From positions 1-64,000 of the forward strand of contig CALEYL010000004.1 of the NCBI GenBank assembly GCA_937926205.1: a DNA stretch of 64,000 nucleotides, given 5' to 3'. Below are positions 7,851 through 16,900 of the stretch, piece after piece (the first letter of the stretch is position 1; each line of letters starts with the position of its first letter). This stretch comes from an uncultured Saprospiraceae bacterium (GTDB lineage Bacteria; Bacteroidota; Bacteroidia; Chitinophagales; Saprospiraceae). The position numbers were made by a program, and so were the translations under genes. The notes under the pieces were generated by a model. That model was not told the DNA's origin. It did no database searches and worked only from the letters and a program-made list of their open reading frames with translations.

Positions 7851-8936
7851 TCAGAAGCTGGAACCGCCATTCCCAATGTTCAGGAATATGGCTGAAGCGC
7901 CAGGGAAGGTTATGTTTGCCACCGGAGCCGGATTGCCGCTTGAAGCAGGGAAGTCAAAAATCAGAACTCTGCCACCGCCATTGGCACGCTCAGCGACGTA
8001 GATTTTATTTGTTGCACTGTCGTAGGATACATCAACCGGATTGCCGAGGAAGGTGTTGCCTCCGGCGATGCGAATCTGTTGGTTTAGTGCTATGGTACCG
8101 GTAGTTCCACTACCTAAAGCTGCTGCAGCTTTTTGAGAGAAATTCGTTATGACATGAATGGCGCCGTCCGTAGCGCTTCCTGCATCTCCTACATCCGTCA
8201 AAACCATAATATCTGCTGCCACGTCATACTGCAAACCGTGTGTCCGAACAAGTCCCTCGATGGTTAATTTCCAGCTTGGGCTGATGGTTGTATTGCCCGG
8301 CTTATTGAAGAAGTTTTGATAAAATGCCAGGTTACCGGAAACGTCCTGAACTGCATAAACATCTTCTCCAATTGCCTGTAATCCCCAGAGGCTGATGTCT
8401 GCGTCGTACGTTTTTTGCAAGTTGAAGGAGTAAGGACTGGCACGATAAACCAGGAACCTGTTGACATTGCCATTGGATGGGTCTGCATCCTGGATGGCGA
8501 CAACGCGACCCTGGCTAAATGTTATTTCCCGACCATTGGTGAAATCTGAACCGCTCATGGCGCTTGGGCTTGGAGTGGCGCCGTTGGGAAGGGTAGAGAT
8601 ATTGTTATAAGCCATCATTCTGTTAGAACTGCGGTTCAATTGAAAAACAGCGTCTCCATAAGGATACAGGGAGATACCGTCAGCATCATTGTTGCTTACA
8701 TTGATGGTTTTGCTCGTAACGCTTGCCGGATTGGTTACATCGAAGATGCCCATTACGGGGGTTGTGTTTGAAGAAACGTAGATATTTGCTGTTTGCCCCG
8801 GAGCCAGTGCGCTGGATGTTCCTGCCGCTTCAGGAATTGGTTGAAAATCTTCCACTGCTTTTTCACAGCTGGTAAAAGAGAGTGCGAGTGTCAGGACAGC
8901 GGCGCCTGATACTTTTAAGATGCTGAAGGTGTTCAT
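7851..8936 (-). CDS. Lipoprotein with beta-propeller-like repeats, unknown function
   Basis: A 361-residue lipoprotein. From ATG at 8936 it has a signal peptide ending in LSFTSC, so acylation would be at Cys24. The mature part is Gly/Asn-rich with recurring strand patterns such as ANIYVSSNTTPVMGIFDV, GLQAIGEDVYAVQD, VDVSYDSATNKIYVAERA and RVLIFDF. These resemble NHL/YncE-type beta-propeller blades, which usually bind ligands or proteins. The TTG start 17 codons upstream is rejected because it spoils the signal peptide. The gene is monocistronic, with a strong terminator after it and a palindrome 46 bases before its start. No catalytic residues are recognisable. Confidence 0.8.
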   Translation of the reverse strand: MNTFSILKVSGAAVLTLALSFTSCEKAVEDFQPIPEAAGTSSALAPGQTANIYVSSNTTPVMGIFDVTNPASVTSKTINVSNNDADGISLYPYGDAVFQLNRSSNRMMAYNNISTLPNGATPSPSAMSGSDFTNGREITFSQGRVVAIQDADPSNGNVNRFLVYRASPYSFNLQKTYDADISLWGLQAIGEDVYAVQDVSGNLAFYQNFFNKPGNTTISPSWKLTIEGLVRTHGLQYDVAADIMVLTDVGDAGSATDGAIHVITNFSQKAAAALGSGTTGTIALNQQIRIAGGNTFLGNPVDVSYDSATNKIYVAERANGGGRVLIFDFPASSGNPAPVANITFPGASAIFLNIGNGGSSF

Positions 8937-8981
8937 AATCAGAGATTTTGTGATGAATAGGAAAATGTATTTGTCACGCCC

Positions 8982-8999
8982 AATCATAGGGATATGATT
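8982..8999. promoter_or_regulatory. Palindrome upstream of the lipoprotein gene, possible operator
   Basis: AATCATA-GGGA-TATGATT is a perfect 7-bp inverted repeat with a 4-base spacer, centred about 55 bases before the ATG at 8936. Size and position fit a dimeric regulator site. No regulator gene is adjacent, so this is inference. Confidence 0.4.
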
Positions 9000-9136
9000 A
9001 GTTACGACAATAGATGTTGAAGCGGTTTTCCTATTCTTACAAATTTTTTAGAAAGGTAGGGCAGAGCGCCGACCAAAAGGGTAGGGGGAGCCGGTTCTTG
9101 AAATGCAAATCATTAAAAATGAATAATTTGTATTAA

Positions 9137-10627
9137 TTATTTTTTTCTATTTGCCCATAAAAAAAGTAAACGTTGGAGCAAACGATTTTTCCAGTCTGCC
9201 CTTTTTTCTGGTGTGTTTTCCGAAGCAATGTCTGTTTTGTCTCCCTTCCATTGCAGCTCTTTATTTGTAGTTTCTTCCTTTGGTGCGGCATATATGTTTT
9301 CCAACACACGCAACACTTCACGTTTAACCAGGTTGCGAAATGGTATGCGTGCAGCCATGCCATAAAACGCCGCGCTTTCACTCAGCTTTTCCGGTTTTTC
9401 GCTGATCAGCTGAAGGGAATCTTTTAAATCGCTGGCATAGTCATCTAAATAGGGCAGGTGTTGAGGCATCAGGGTAAGGTGTATGCTGTCGGGAAGATGT
9501 TGGCGGTCAAGCGACCAGCCCCTGCGTTCCATTTCTTCGGCCAGGGTAAACAGGTCTGGTTTGCCGTTTTTGGTGCGGTATGCCATTGCGGTCATGCAGG
9601 GGGAGCCGATAATTTCAATTTCCGGCAGGGCTTCGATCAGCGTGCGCAACTTTTGGATGCCTTCCATTAATTGACGGGCAAGGTTTAGGTAGCCTGCTTC
9701 ACCGAGTGATTTTGCTGCTGCCCAGGCTGCTGCGAGGCTGCCCCCGGAACGAGACCCCATGAGCGCTCTGGACGCGTATATGCCACCTGGCCAATCAGTA
9801 GAAACAAAAAATTGATGACGCATCTGCTCTATGTTGCGGTAAAGGATCACAGAGGCGCCTTTTATACTGTAACCATATTTATGCCAGTCTGCCGAAATGG
9901 ACGTCACTTCCGGTATTCTAAAGTCCCAAAGGGGCACCGGATAACCCAGTTTTTCTACCCACGGGAGCATGAAGCCGCCAATACAGGCGTCCACATGCAG
10001 GGGCAGGCCGTGTTTTCGGGCGATAACAGCGATGGCTTCAATCGGATCAAGGATGCCGTGGGGATAAGCCGGCGCCGATGCAGCGATCAGGATGGTTCGG
10101 CGGGAAATTAGTTTTTCCATGGCAAACGGATCTGCCCGGAAATCCGGACCAAGTGGCGCTTTTCGGACCTTCAAATCCAGCAAGTGGGCTGCTTTTTCGA
10201 ATACAGGGTGTATGCTGACGGGCACTACAATTTCCAGTCGCCCGCTGCTGAATTGTTTTTGCCGCCTCGCGTATTCGCGATAAGCGTAAAGCGCCAGCGT
10301 AATGCTTTCAGTCCCTCCTGAGGTAAAAACGCCGGTACTGGCTTCGTCGCCGTGCATCAAAACCGCCGCCATGTTCACCAACTCTTTTTCGATCTCCAGA
10401 AGGCTTTTAAATGCCAACGGATTGAGTTGATTTTCAGACAAGAACATTTTGTTTGCCGCCTCCATTAATTGGAGGTGTTCTTCGTTTACATAATAGACCA
10501 TGCTCCATAGACGGCCGTGGAGCCAGTTGGCGTCGCCCGTTTTTTTGGCCCGGAGTTGTTCCAAAACCGTTTGTGAGGGAAGTCCATGGGGAGGGATGCC
10601 TTTTCCTGCCAGGGTATTCATATTCAT
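9137..10627 (-). CDS. PLP-dependent lyase/decarboxylase, sphingosine-1-phosphate lyase-like
   Basis: A 496-residue group II decarboxylase-fold enzyme. It shows SGGTES (103-108) for cofactor phosphate, SIHPVFEKAAHLL, HVDACIGGF (211-219, Asp213 to the pyridine nitrogen), the Schiff-base segment SADWHKYGYSIKG with Lys250, and GGIYASRALMGSRSGG. These resemble sphingosine-1-phosphate lyase (Dpl1/SGPL1) more than glutamate or tyrosine decarboxylases. Those lyases cleave phosphorylated long-chain bases to phosphoethanolamine and a fatty aldehyde. The last 60 residues are a Lys/Glu-rich tail. Unlike the eukaryotic enzyme there is no N-terminal membrane anchor. Many Bacteroidota make sphingolipids, but no sphingolipid biosynthetic gene is adjacent, so the substrate is unproven. 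ATG at 10627; another ATG two codons on is possible. Confidence 0.85.
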   Translation of the reverse strand: MNMNTLAGKGIPPHGLPSQTVLEQLRAKKTGDANWLHGRLWSMVYYVNEEHLQLMEAANKMFLSENQLNPLAFKSLLEIEKELVNMAAVLMHGDEASTGVFTSGGTESITLALYAYREYARRQKQFSSGRLEIVVPVSIHPVFEKAAHLLDLKVRKAPLGPDFRADPFAMEKLISRRTILIAASAPAYPHGILDPIEAIAVIARKHGLPLHVDACIGGFMLPWVEKLGYPVPLWDFRIPEVTSISADWHKYGYSIKGASVILYRNIEQMRHQFFVSTDWPGGIYASRALMGSRSGGSLAAAWAAAKSLGEAGYLNLARQLMEGIQKLRTLIEALPEIEIIGSPCMTAMAYRTKNGKPDLFTLAEEMERRGWSLDRQHLPDSIHLTLMPQHLPYLDDYASDLKDSLQLISEKPEKLSESAAFYGMAARIPFRNLVKREVLRVLENIYAAPKEETTNKELQWKGDKTDIASENTPEKRADWKNRLLQRLLFLWANRKK

Positions 10628-10689
10628 CGTGTTTTTGCAATGCGAATATACGGTATGTTGGTTTGTGTATCCGGATAATCAATTGAGGA

Positions 10690-10698
10690 TACACTTTG
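10690..10698 (+). promoter_or_regulatory. Candidate -7 promoter element
   Basis: TACACTTTG is one base longer than the TAnnTTTG consensus. It sits in the divergent gap 79 bases before the ATG at 10777, and is followed by the same TTTGCAGCCTCTT found at the lysS promoter (5973-5985). Confidence 0.35.
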
Positions 10699-10776
10699 CA
10701 GCCTCTTCGAAAAACTTCCCCTACATTTTTCTTATCTTCACCACAAAATCAAATTTTTCCAAAAACACGAATCGTT

Positions 10777-11421
10777 ATGAAAAGCAAATTACTCATCCTG
10801 TCTATGCTTTCCCTTGGTTTGTTGATGCAAAACTGTACTGGTTCCAAAACACCGGAAGAAAAAGCTGCTGAAGAAGCGGCCGCAGCAATAGAGAAGCATG
10901 CCGAAGAAGCCGGCACCGATATGGAAAAAGCGGCCAAAGAAATGGCCAAAGCCATGGAAGGGCTGGCAAATGGCGAAAAGATGCCAATTGTCGAACCCAA
11001 AAAGCTAAAGACCCTGCTTCCGGAAACCCTGATGGGCATGACACGTACCGAGTTTGAAAGCGAATCTGTCGGCATGGCCGGTTTTCAGATTTCCAGCGCC
11101 AAAGCCGCTTATGAAAAGGACGGTGGAAAAATTCGCATCAACATCGCCGATACCGGGGGAATGGGGGTGGCTATGATGGGAATGGCTGCCTGGGCGTCGG
11201 TTAGCATTGATAAAGAAAATGAAAATGGCTACGAACGCACTGGAGAAATTGACGGCTATAAAAGCTTTGAACGTTACGACCGACCCGGTAAAAATGGAGA
11301 AGTCAGCGTTCTGGTAGCCAAGCGTTTTATTGTGACGGTCAACGGAGACAACGTAAGCGAAAGTGATTTGAAGAATGCCGTTAAAGGCATTGACCTTGGG
11401 AATCTGGCAGGTATGAAATAA
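10777..11421 (+). CDS. Lipoprotein with Ala/Glu/Lys helix, unknown function
   Basis: A 214-residue lipoprotein: signal peptide ending LLMQNC (Cys19). About 45 residues of Ala/Glu/Lys-rich helix follow (AAEEAAAAIEKHAEEAG and AAKEMAKAMEGL). The C-terminal domain of about 150 residues includes LKTLLPETLMGMTRTEFESE, a Met/Gly-rich turn (GGMGVAMMGMAAW) and YKSFERYDRP. I do not recognise the domain. The helix may act as a spacer holding the domain away from the membrane. ATG at 10777 is chosen because it starts the signal peptide directly. A diacylglycerol kinase family gene follows after 4 bases, so the two are co-transcribed. Confidence 0.8.
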   Translation: MKSKLLILSMLSLGLLMQNCTGSKTPEEKAAEEAAAAIEKHAEEAGTDMEKAAKEMAKAMEGLANGEKMPIVEPKKLKTLLPETLMGMTRTEFESESVGMAGFQISSAKAAYEKDGGKIRINIADTGGMGVAMMGMAAWASVSIDKENENGYERTGEIDGYKSFERYDRPGKNGEVSVLVAKRFIVTVNGDNVSESDLKNAVKGIDLGNLAGMK

Positions 11422-11425
11422 TAAA

Positions 11426-11800
11426 ATGATGCCGGGTAATTACCTGAAAAATAGAATACTAAGTTTTAAATACGCCATCAATGGGCTCCGGACACTTGTA
11501 GACGGGGAACCAAATGCGCGCATACATACAATCGTAGCCATAGTGGTTCTTTTCGCCGGCGTATGGTTTTCCATTACGCCGGCGGAATGGGCCCTGGTTG
11601 CCCTGAGTATTGTTATGGTGCTTGCCGGAGAAGCCATAAACAGCGCGATCGAAAACTTGTGCGACCTTGTTTCTCCTGATTTTCACCCTCTGGTCAAAAA
11701 AGCAAAAGACTTAGCTGCAGCAGCGGTATTCCTGCTGGCGCTCGGTGCTGCCTCGGTTGGAATGATAATTTTCCTGCCCAGAATAATCGCTTTGTTTTAA
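11426..11800 (+). CDS. dgkA: Diacylglycerol/undecaprenol kinase family protein
   Basis: A 124-residue integral membrane kinase of the DgkA family. Three hydrophobic segments are visible (about 33-50, 54-73 and 98-120). The family signature is present: a Glu in the N-terminal loop (DGEPNARIH), GEAINSAIENLCDL, and HPLVKKAKDLAAAAV. Members phosphorylate diacylglycerol or undecaprenol with ATP in the inner membrane, recycling lipid by-products of envelope synthesis; the substrate cannot be told from sequence alone. It lies 4 bases after the lipoprotein gene. Confidence 0.92.
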   Translation: MMPGNYLKNRILSFKYAINGLRTLVDGEPNARIHTIVAIVVLFAGVWFSITPAEWALVALSIVMVLAGEAINSAIENLCDLVSPDFHPLVKKAKDLAAAAVFLLALGAASVGMIIFLPRIIALF

Positions 11801-12007
11801 ACGTTCAGCTTTTTTACCTTGCGCAAAACGACACGAAGCGCTTCATCCCCATACCGACCCCGGTTTAACATAAAAGGGATTTGCAATCCTGACATCTATG
11901 AGAAAATGATCACGTTGAACAGGTAAACACCTGCGATATCCGCATGGGTATGCCTGATTCATTTTCTTATTTGACGTTTTGAGATCTGTTTACCAAACCC
12001 TTTTGCT

Positions 12008-13486
12008 ATGCAACTACGCTGCTTATTTTCAGCCCTATTGACGGGATGCTTTTGTTTTGTATTGAGTGCCCAGGAACAACTTGGCCTTCGGGCTCATACT
12101 TATGCCGGTATAAACGGCGCCCTGCTTAATCCGGCTGCGCCGGCAACTTCTCCTTTTGCCTGGGATCTTAACCTCGTTGAAGGGGCGTTTTTTTTCTCAA
12201 ACAACTATGCATTTTTACGGGATACCAGAGCAATAGACCTGTTGAAGGCAAGGGACAATGCTGAGTTTTTTTCTGCGCCTGATTTTGCAGAGGATGCCCA
12301 ATTGCCCGAAAATGGCTTTCTGGTTGATTTTGTTGACGATGGCAGGAAGCAGTACGCCAACACGCTAACGAGCTTTACCGGCCCCTCCTTCTTTTTTCGA
12401 ATTGGACAAGCGCATACACTGGGCCTCATCACCCGGGCGCGATTCATGGCTACCGGCAATGGCGTTTCTGACAACCTGAGCTATTTTATCTATGATGCCC
12501 GCCCTTATTTTCAGGAATTTGTCGTGGAGCCTTTCCGCATGGGCCTTATGGGCTGGTCTGAAATCGGATTAAACTATACTTATACAACGCCAACTTCATC
12601 TGGTAACCTTAGTCTCGGAGCTACGTTGCGCTACTTACAAGGCTATGAAGGAGCCTATCTTCGAAGCAGAGAAGCCTTCGACCTGACCAAATTGCCCGAC
12701 CGCAATCTGAGTGGCACGCCATTCGATTTTGAACTGGGTTATTCCAACGGGCTGCTGAACGATGAAGACTACACCCTCGAACGCAACGGAAGCGGATTTG
12801 CGGCTGACCTTGGGATGACTTATACCATTGGCGATGAAGAAGGCGCTTTTGACTGGAAAATCGGCGTTTCGCTGCTTGATCTTGGTGGCATCCGGTTTGA
12901 CGGGGATTTGCATCGGGCTCAAACCGTAGATGTTCGCAGTGTGAATGGCGCTGATTATGATGACATTAGCAGCCCTGCCGATTTGAAGGACAAACTTCGC
13001 GTTTTCAGCGCTCAAACATTGGGTGACTCGACCGCTTCATTTCAGGATAATGTATTCAGAATGGTGCTGCCAACGGCTTTCAGCTTGCAGCTTGACCACA
13101 TGTTTACGTCTAAATTTGCCCTTAATGCGAGCTATGTTCAGGGCGTTCCAATCGGAGCAGCCGGGGTGCAGCGTGGCGCGTTGCTTGCTCTGACACCCAA
13201 TATTGGAACCCGTTGGTTTGGAGCAGCCATGCCCGTTTCTTTGTACAACTGGCAGCAACTCCAGTTAGGCTTATCAGTCAGATTGGCTTTTATTACACTT
13301 GGTTCCGACAGAATTGGCAGTATCTTTAGCCGTGGAGATTTTTCGGGTACGGATTTTTATTTTGCCCTGAAAGTGAACCCCTTCAAAATTCGCAACAGCG
13401 AAAAACAGCACAAAAAAGGATTCCGCGGCAGTGCTGGCAGGCGGATGAAAGCGGGCAATGCAAAAGTGAAATGTTATGGATGGTAA
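12008..13486 (+). CDS. DUF5723-like outer-membrane protein
   Basis: A 492-residue protein with a signal peptide (about 1-21, ending LSAQ). The mature start (LGLRAHTYAGINGALLNPAAPATSPF) resembles DUF5723 proteins of Bacteroidota and the N-terminal pattern of PorV/FadL-like barrels. Long alternating strands with aromatic girdles follow. These are predicted outer-membrane beta-barrels; some relatives are linked to T9SS or lipid transport, which I cannot claim here. The last 35 residues are very basic (KQHKKGFRGSAGRRMK). The gene overlaps the following acetyltransferase by 11 bases. The 207-base gap before it shows no clear promoter. Confidence 0.8.
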   Translation: MQLRCLFSALLTGCFCFVLSAQEQLGLRAHTYAGINGALLNPAAPATSPFAWDLNLVEGAFFFSNNYAFLRDTRAIDLLKARDNAEFFSAPDFAEDAQLPENGFLVDFVDDGRKQYANTLTSFTGPSFFFRIGQAHTLGLITRARFMATGNGVSDNLSYFIYDARPYFQEFVVEPFRMGLMGWSEIGLNYTYTTPTSSGNLSLGATLRYLQGYEGAYLRSREAFDLTKLPDRNLSGTPFDFELGYSNGLLNDEDYTLERNGSGFAADLGMTYTIGDEEGAFDWKIGVSLLDLGGIRFDGDLHRAQTVDVRSVNGADYDDISSPADLKDKLRVFSAQTLGDSTASFQDNVFRMVLPTAFSLQLDHMFTSKFALNASYVQGVPIGAAGVQRGALLALTPNIGTRWFGAAMPVSLYNWQQLQLGLSVRLAFITLGSDRIGSIFSRGDFSGTDFYFALKVNPFKIRNSEKQHKKGFRGSAGRRMKAGNAKVKCYGW

Positions 13487-13937
13487 TACCTTGCATTTTA
13501 GTTGCAGGTTTTTTGATGAGTTGACCATTTACGAGCTATATGATATCATGGTGTTGCGCCAGATCGTCTTTGCCGTTGAACAAAACTGTATTTATCTTGA
13601 CGCGGACGGAAAAGATCCGAAATGCTGGCACCTCATGGGGCGCAACGAAGAAGGTAAGCTCTTGGCTTATGCCCGCCTGATTCCTGAAGGAATTTCGTTT
13701 GATGGATATGCCTCTATTGGAAGGGTTGTGTCTTCTCCGGAAGCAAGAGGCATTGGCGCAGGCCGGCAACTCATGAAAGAGGCAATGGCAATGATGCCGT
13801 TGCTGTTTCCCGGATCACGGATACGTATCGGCGCGCAACAGTACCTGATTCATTTTTATCAATCATTTGGCTTTCAGGTAGATAGCGGTGTTTACATGGA
13901 GGATGGCATCCCGCATGTAGAAATGGTCATGTTGTAA
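13476..13937 (+). CDS. GNAT N-acetyltransferase, ElaA-like
   Basis: A 153-residue GNAT-fold protein of the ElaA type. Recognisable parts are the N-terminal LYDIMVLRQIVFAVEQNCIYLDADGKD (shown as two pieces in the family: L...R..VFVVEQ and Y.D.D..D), then H, ARLIPEG, the acetyl-CoA loop IGRVVSSPEARGIGAGRQLM (R-G-I-G-A), and the terminal FYQSFGFQ...YMEDGIPHVEM. It should transfer an acetyl group from acetyl-CoA to an amine; the ElaA substrate is unknown. It overlaps the upstream DUF5723 gene by 11 bases, implying coupling. Confidence 0.9.
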   Translation: MDGNTLHFSCRFFDELTIYELYDIMVLRQIVFAVEQNCIYLDADGKDPKCWHLMGRNEEGKLLAYARLIPEGISFDGYASIGRVVSSPEARGIGAGRQLMKEAMAMMPLLFPGSRIRIGAQQYLIHFYQSFGFQVDSGVYMEDGIPHVEMVML

Positions 13938-13975
13938 AATCCGATGCTATTTATATGAGCAGGTAAGAAAGGAGG

Positions 13976-16900
13976 TCAGTTATTCAAGCCCCAAACCCAG
14001 TTTCCTTCGCTGTCGCAATACCCGATTTTATCACCTTGCTCTACCCTGAAAAGTCCCTGACCGGCATAGGTGATGAACTCGTAATCGGGTTCTGCAATGA
14101 CTTCGCCTTTTAGATTGCTAAGGCCGTTAAAACCTTCGATGCGCACTTTGGCAAAACCATTTTCAAAGCTTTCAATGCGGTCGTATTTTGGCGGAATCAC
14201 TTCAATGCCCTTTTGATTGATGATACCCCATTTGCCATTGATCTGAACCACGGCAACCCCATGTTTGAACCCTGAAGCTCGTTCATAATAACCATCGTAC
14301 AGGTTTGCTTCTTCAGTGATGTAATAAAATTGGTAGCTGCTTTCATCCCGCACCAGGCCGCGGCCTTCTGCGAACAACAACAGCCGGTCAATGCTTGGTT
14401 CTATGATTACCTGGCCGTTGCGGTCGATGACTCCCGCTTTGCGCATGCCCTTGTAAACAACCGCTTTACCGTCTTTAAAATCAAGGCAGCGGGAATATTC
14501 CAACGGAATAACCTCTTTGCCGTTGAGGTCGATGTAGCCGCAGAGTCCGTTTTTCTGAACAACGGCACGTCCTTCTGAAAACCCGGAGACCTTTGGATAT
14601 GTACAGGGAATGACCAATTTGCCGGTCGTATCAATGAAACCGAACAGATCCTTGTTTTGCACTGCTGCCAGGCCTTCGCGAAACTCTGCTATCTGATTGT
14701 AGTCTGGAGATGCCACCACATTTCCGGAAAGATTGATGAGGCCATAACGGATGAACTCATTGCCAATTGCGGCGACAGCCAGACCGTGTTTGTCGAAGCT
14801 TCTGATTTCGTTGTATTTGGGCCTGAGTACATATTTCCCGTTTTGGTCAATCAGGCCATACTTTCCGCCGCTGACAACGCGTGCTATCCCCTGATAAAAA
14901 TCAAAAGCTTTGTCAAATTTGGGTTCAATGACGATTTCGTCTTTTTTATTGATAAAACCGGCGCCCTGCTCGGTGTGTATCCAGGCAAGATTGGCGTTGA
15001 AGTTTCCGGCTCTGCTGTATTTGAATTGGATTTCTATGTTGCCAAGTTTGTCAATAAACCCCCAGTACCGGCCAAGTTTTGCTGCAGCAAGGCCTTCTTT
15101 AAAATCGCCAACTTCCCTAAAACGGCAAGGGATCACTTCCAACCCATCGGGATTTACAAATCCCCACATGCCATTTCGTTTTACGGCGAGCCTGCCTTCC
15201 GAAAAAGAACCGATTTCTTCATAAATCGCGCTGACGGCAAGTTGCCCAAGCGTATCAATCAATCCATATTTTGGCGCTTGTTTATAAAGACGCACGATGC
15301 GGTTGTTGGTGTTTTCAAGAAAATCTATGCCATCATACTGACACGGGATCAGCCAGTCTCCTTTTTTGTTGATCATGCCCCATTTTGAGTCCAGGCCCTG
15401 CACAATGCTCACACCGTTGACAAAATCTTTGGCGAAAGCAAATTTTGGCGAGATGGTTGCCATTCCGCTGGTGTCGACATAGCCCCATTCGCAGCCTTCA
15501 CAAACGAGGTGAGCGTTGTTTTGAAAAATCTGGTCATAATTGGTATAGTCGCTCATGTAGTTTGGAGAAAGCATGCCGTTGAGATGGTAGGCCAGTTTAC
15601 CCAGGCTGTTCTGAACTTTGAGGCTGCCGGATAACCTCCCCTGCATGCTGATTACAGCCAAACCTTCACGGAAAGGGCCCACATAAGCGCAATCCCGTTT
15701 CACGATCTGCCCGATTTTGTTCACCAGGCCGTATTTACCGTTGTCAAAAATACACCTTGCCAGAGGATTGCCGTTTCGAAAATCATCAAACCGGACATCC
15801 CAGAAAGCCACTTCGGTGACCAGGAGTCCTACTTCGTTGTTCACCAGTCCATAAATGGATTCAAAACGGTAGGTAGTGCGCTCAAATTCATACCGCCCTG
15901 TCTTTTCAATGCTCACCAGGCTGAAATTTAAATCTTTTTCAACCTGAACACTGTGAAATTTGGGTTCAATTTGAACGCTGCCATCTTCCAGGCGCCGCAA
16001 CCCCCATCGGTCGGCCAATGGGGAGTAGAACCATTCAAATTTATCAATCAGATAAGGGTTTTCGTCATCGCTGCCCGTAGCCCGGCTTTTGGAACCGTCT
16101 TTTTTTCCGATGATTTTGACCTGAAAATGCTTTTCGAAAGTACTGCCATCGGAAAGGCTTCCCTGTTCATCAAATTGAAAAAGGGTAAGTGTTTCGGCGC
16201 CATTTCCCTTGCGTTGGTAAGCGCGGGCTCGATTTTGCTCCAACTCAATTCGCTGAAATTGTGGGGCGACGACCACGCTTCCCATAGCGTTTACAATTCC
16301 CAAAAGCCCGTTTTTACGGGCACTGCAAATATTGCCTTTAAGCGGTGCGATATAGTCGTATTCAAACGGAAGTAATATGCTGTCGCGCACTTGTACCAAA
16401 CCCCATTTGCTTTTGTAGTTAACGCGAAAAATATTGTCTTTGTGGACCTGAATTTCATCGTATTGCGGTTGCAAAATCAGGTTGCCGCACCAGTCAATCA
16501 GACCCAGTTGCCGGTCTTTTTTTACCAGCAGGTAGCGCCGGGAGAAAGCATAATAATCTTCGTAAGATTCCTGCGAGATAATGTTGCCGAAAGTGATCGA
16601 ATAGATGTAAAATTTATTGTTAAAAACCAGTTTGATATAGTAGTCGGAAAGTTTTTTGAATGTTTCGTATTTGGCGGGAATGACCATCTGGCGGTTGATG
16701 TTGACTGCGCCCCAGCTTGGTCCGTTTCGAAAGAAGAACAAGGTGTCATTGAATACTTTAATTTCATTGGCCACCGGAGACAAAATTTCAGTACCGGAAG
16801 AGGACAGCAAACCTGAGAAATCCCCTCTGCGGGTCATGAAAAATTTATCGCTGTAAGGTTGAATGTCGTCATAAACTGGCTCGGAAAGGACCGTGCCATC

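Noticed and set aside
11801..12007. tRNA or structured RNA gene before the DUF5723 gene
   Set aside because: Only a 5-bp palindrome (CAGGT-AAAC-ACCTG) is seen; there is no cloverleaf arrangement and no terminator.
14657..15388. A 243-codon open frame antisense to the WG-repeat gene
   Set aside because: The repeats of the real gene create periodic open antisense frames; the translation is low quality.
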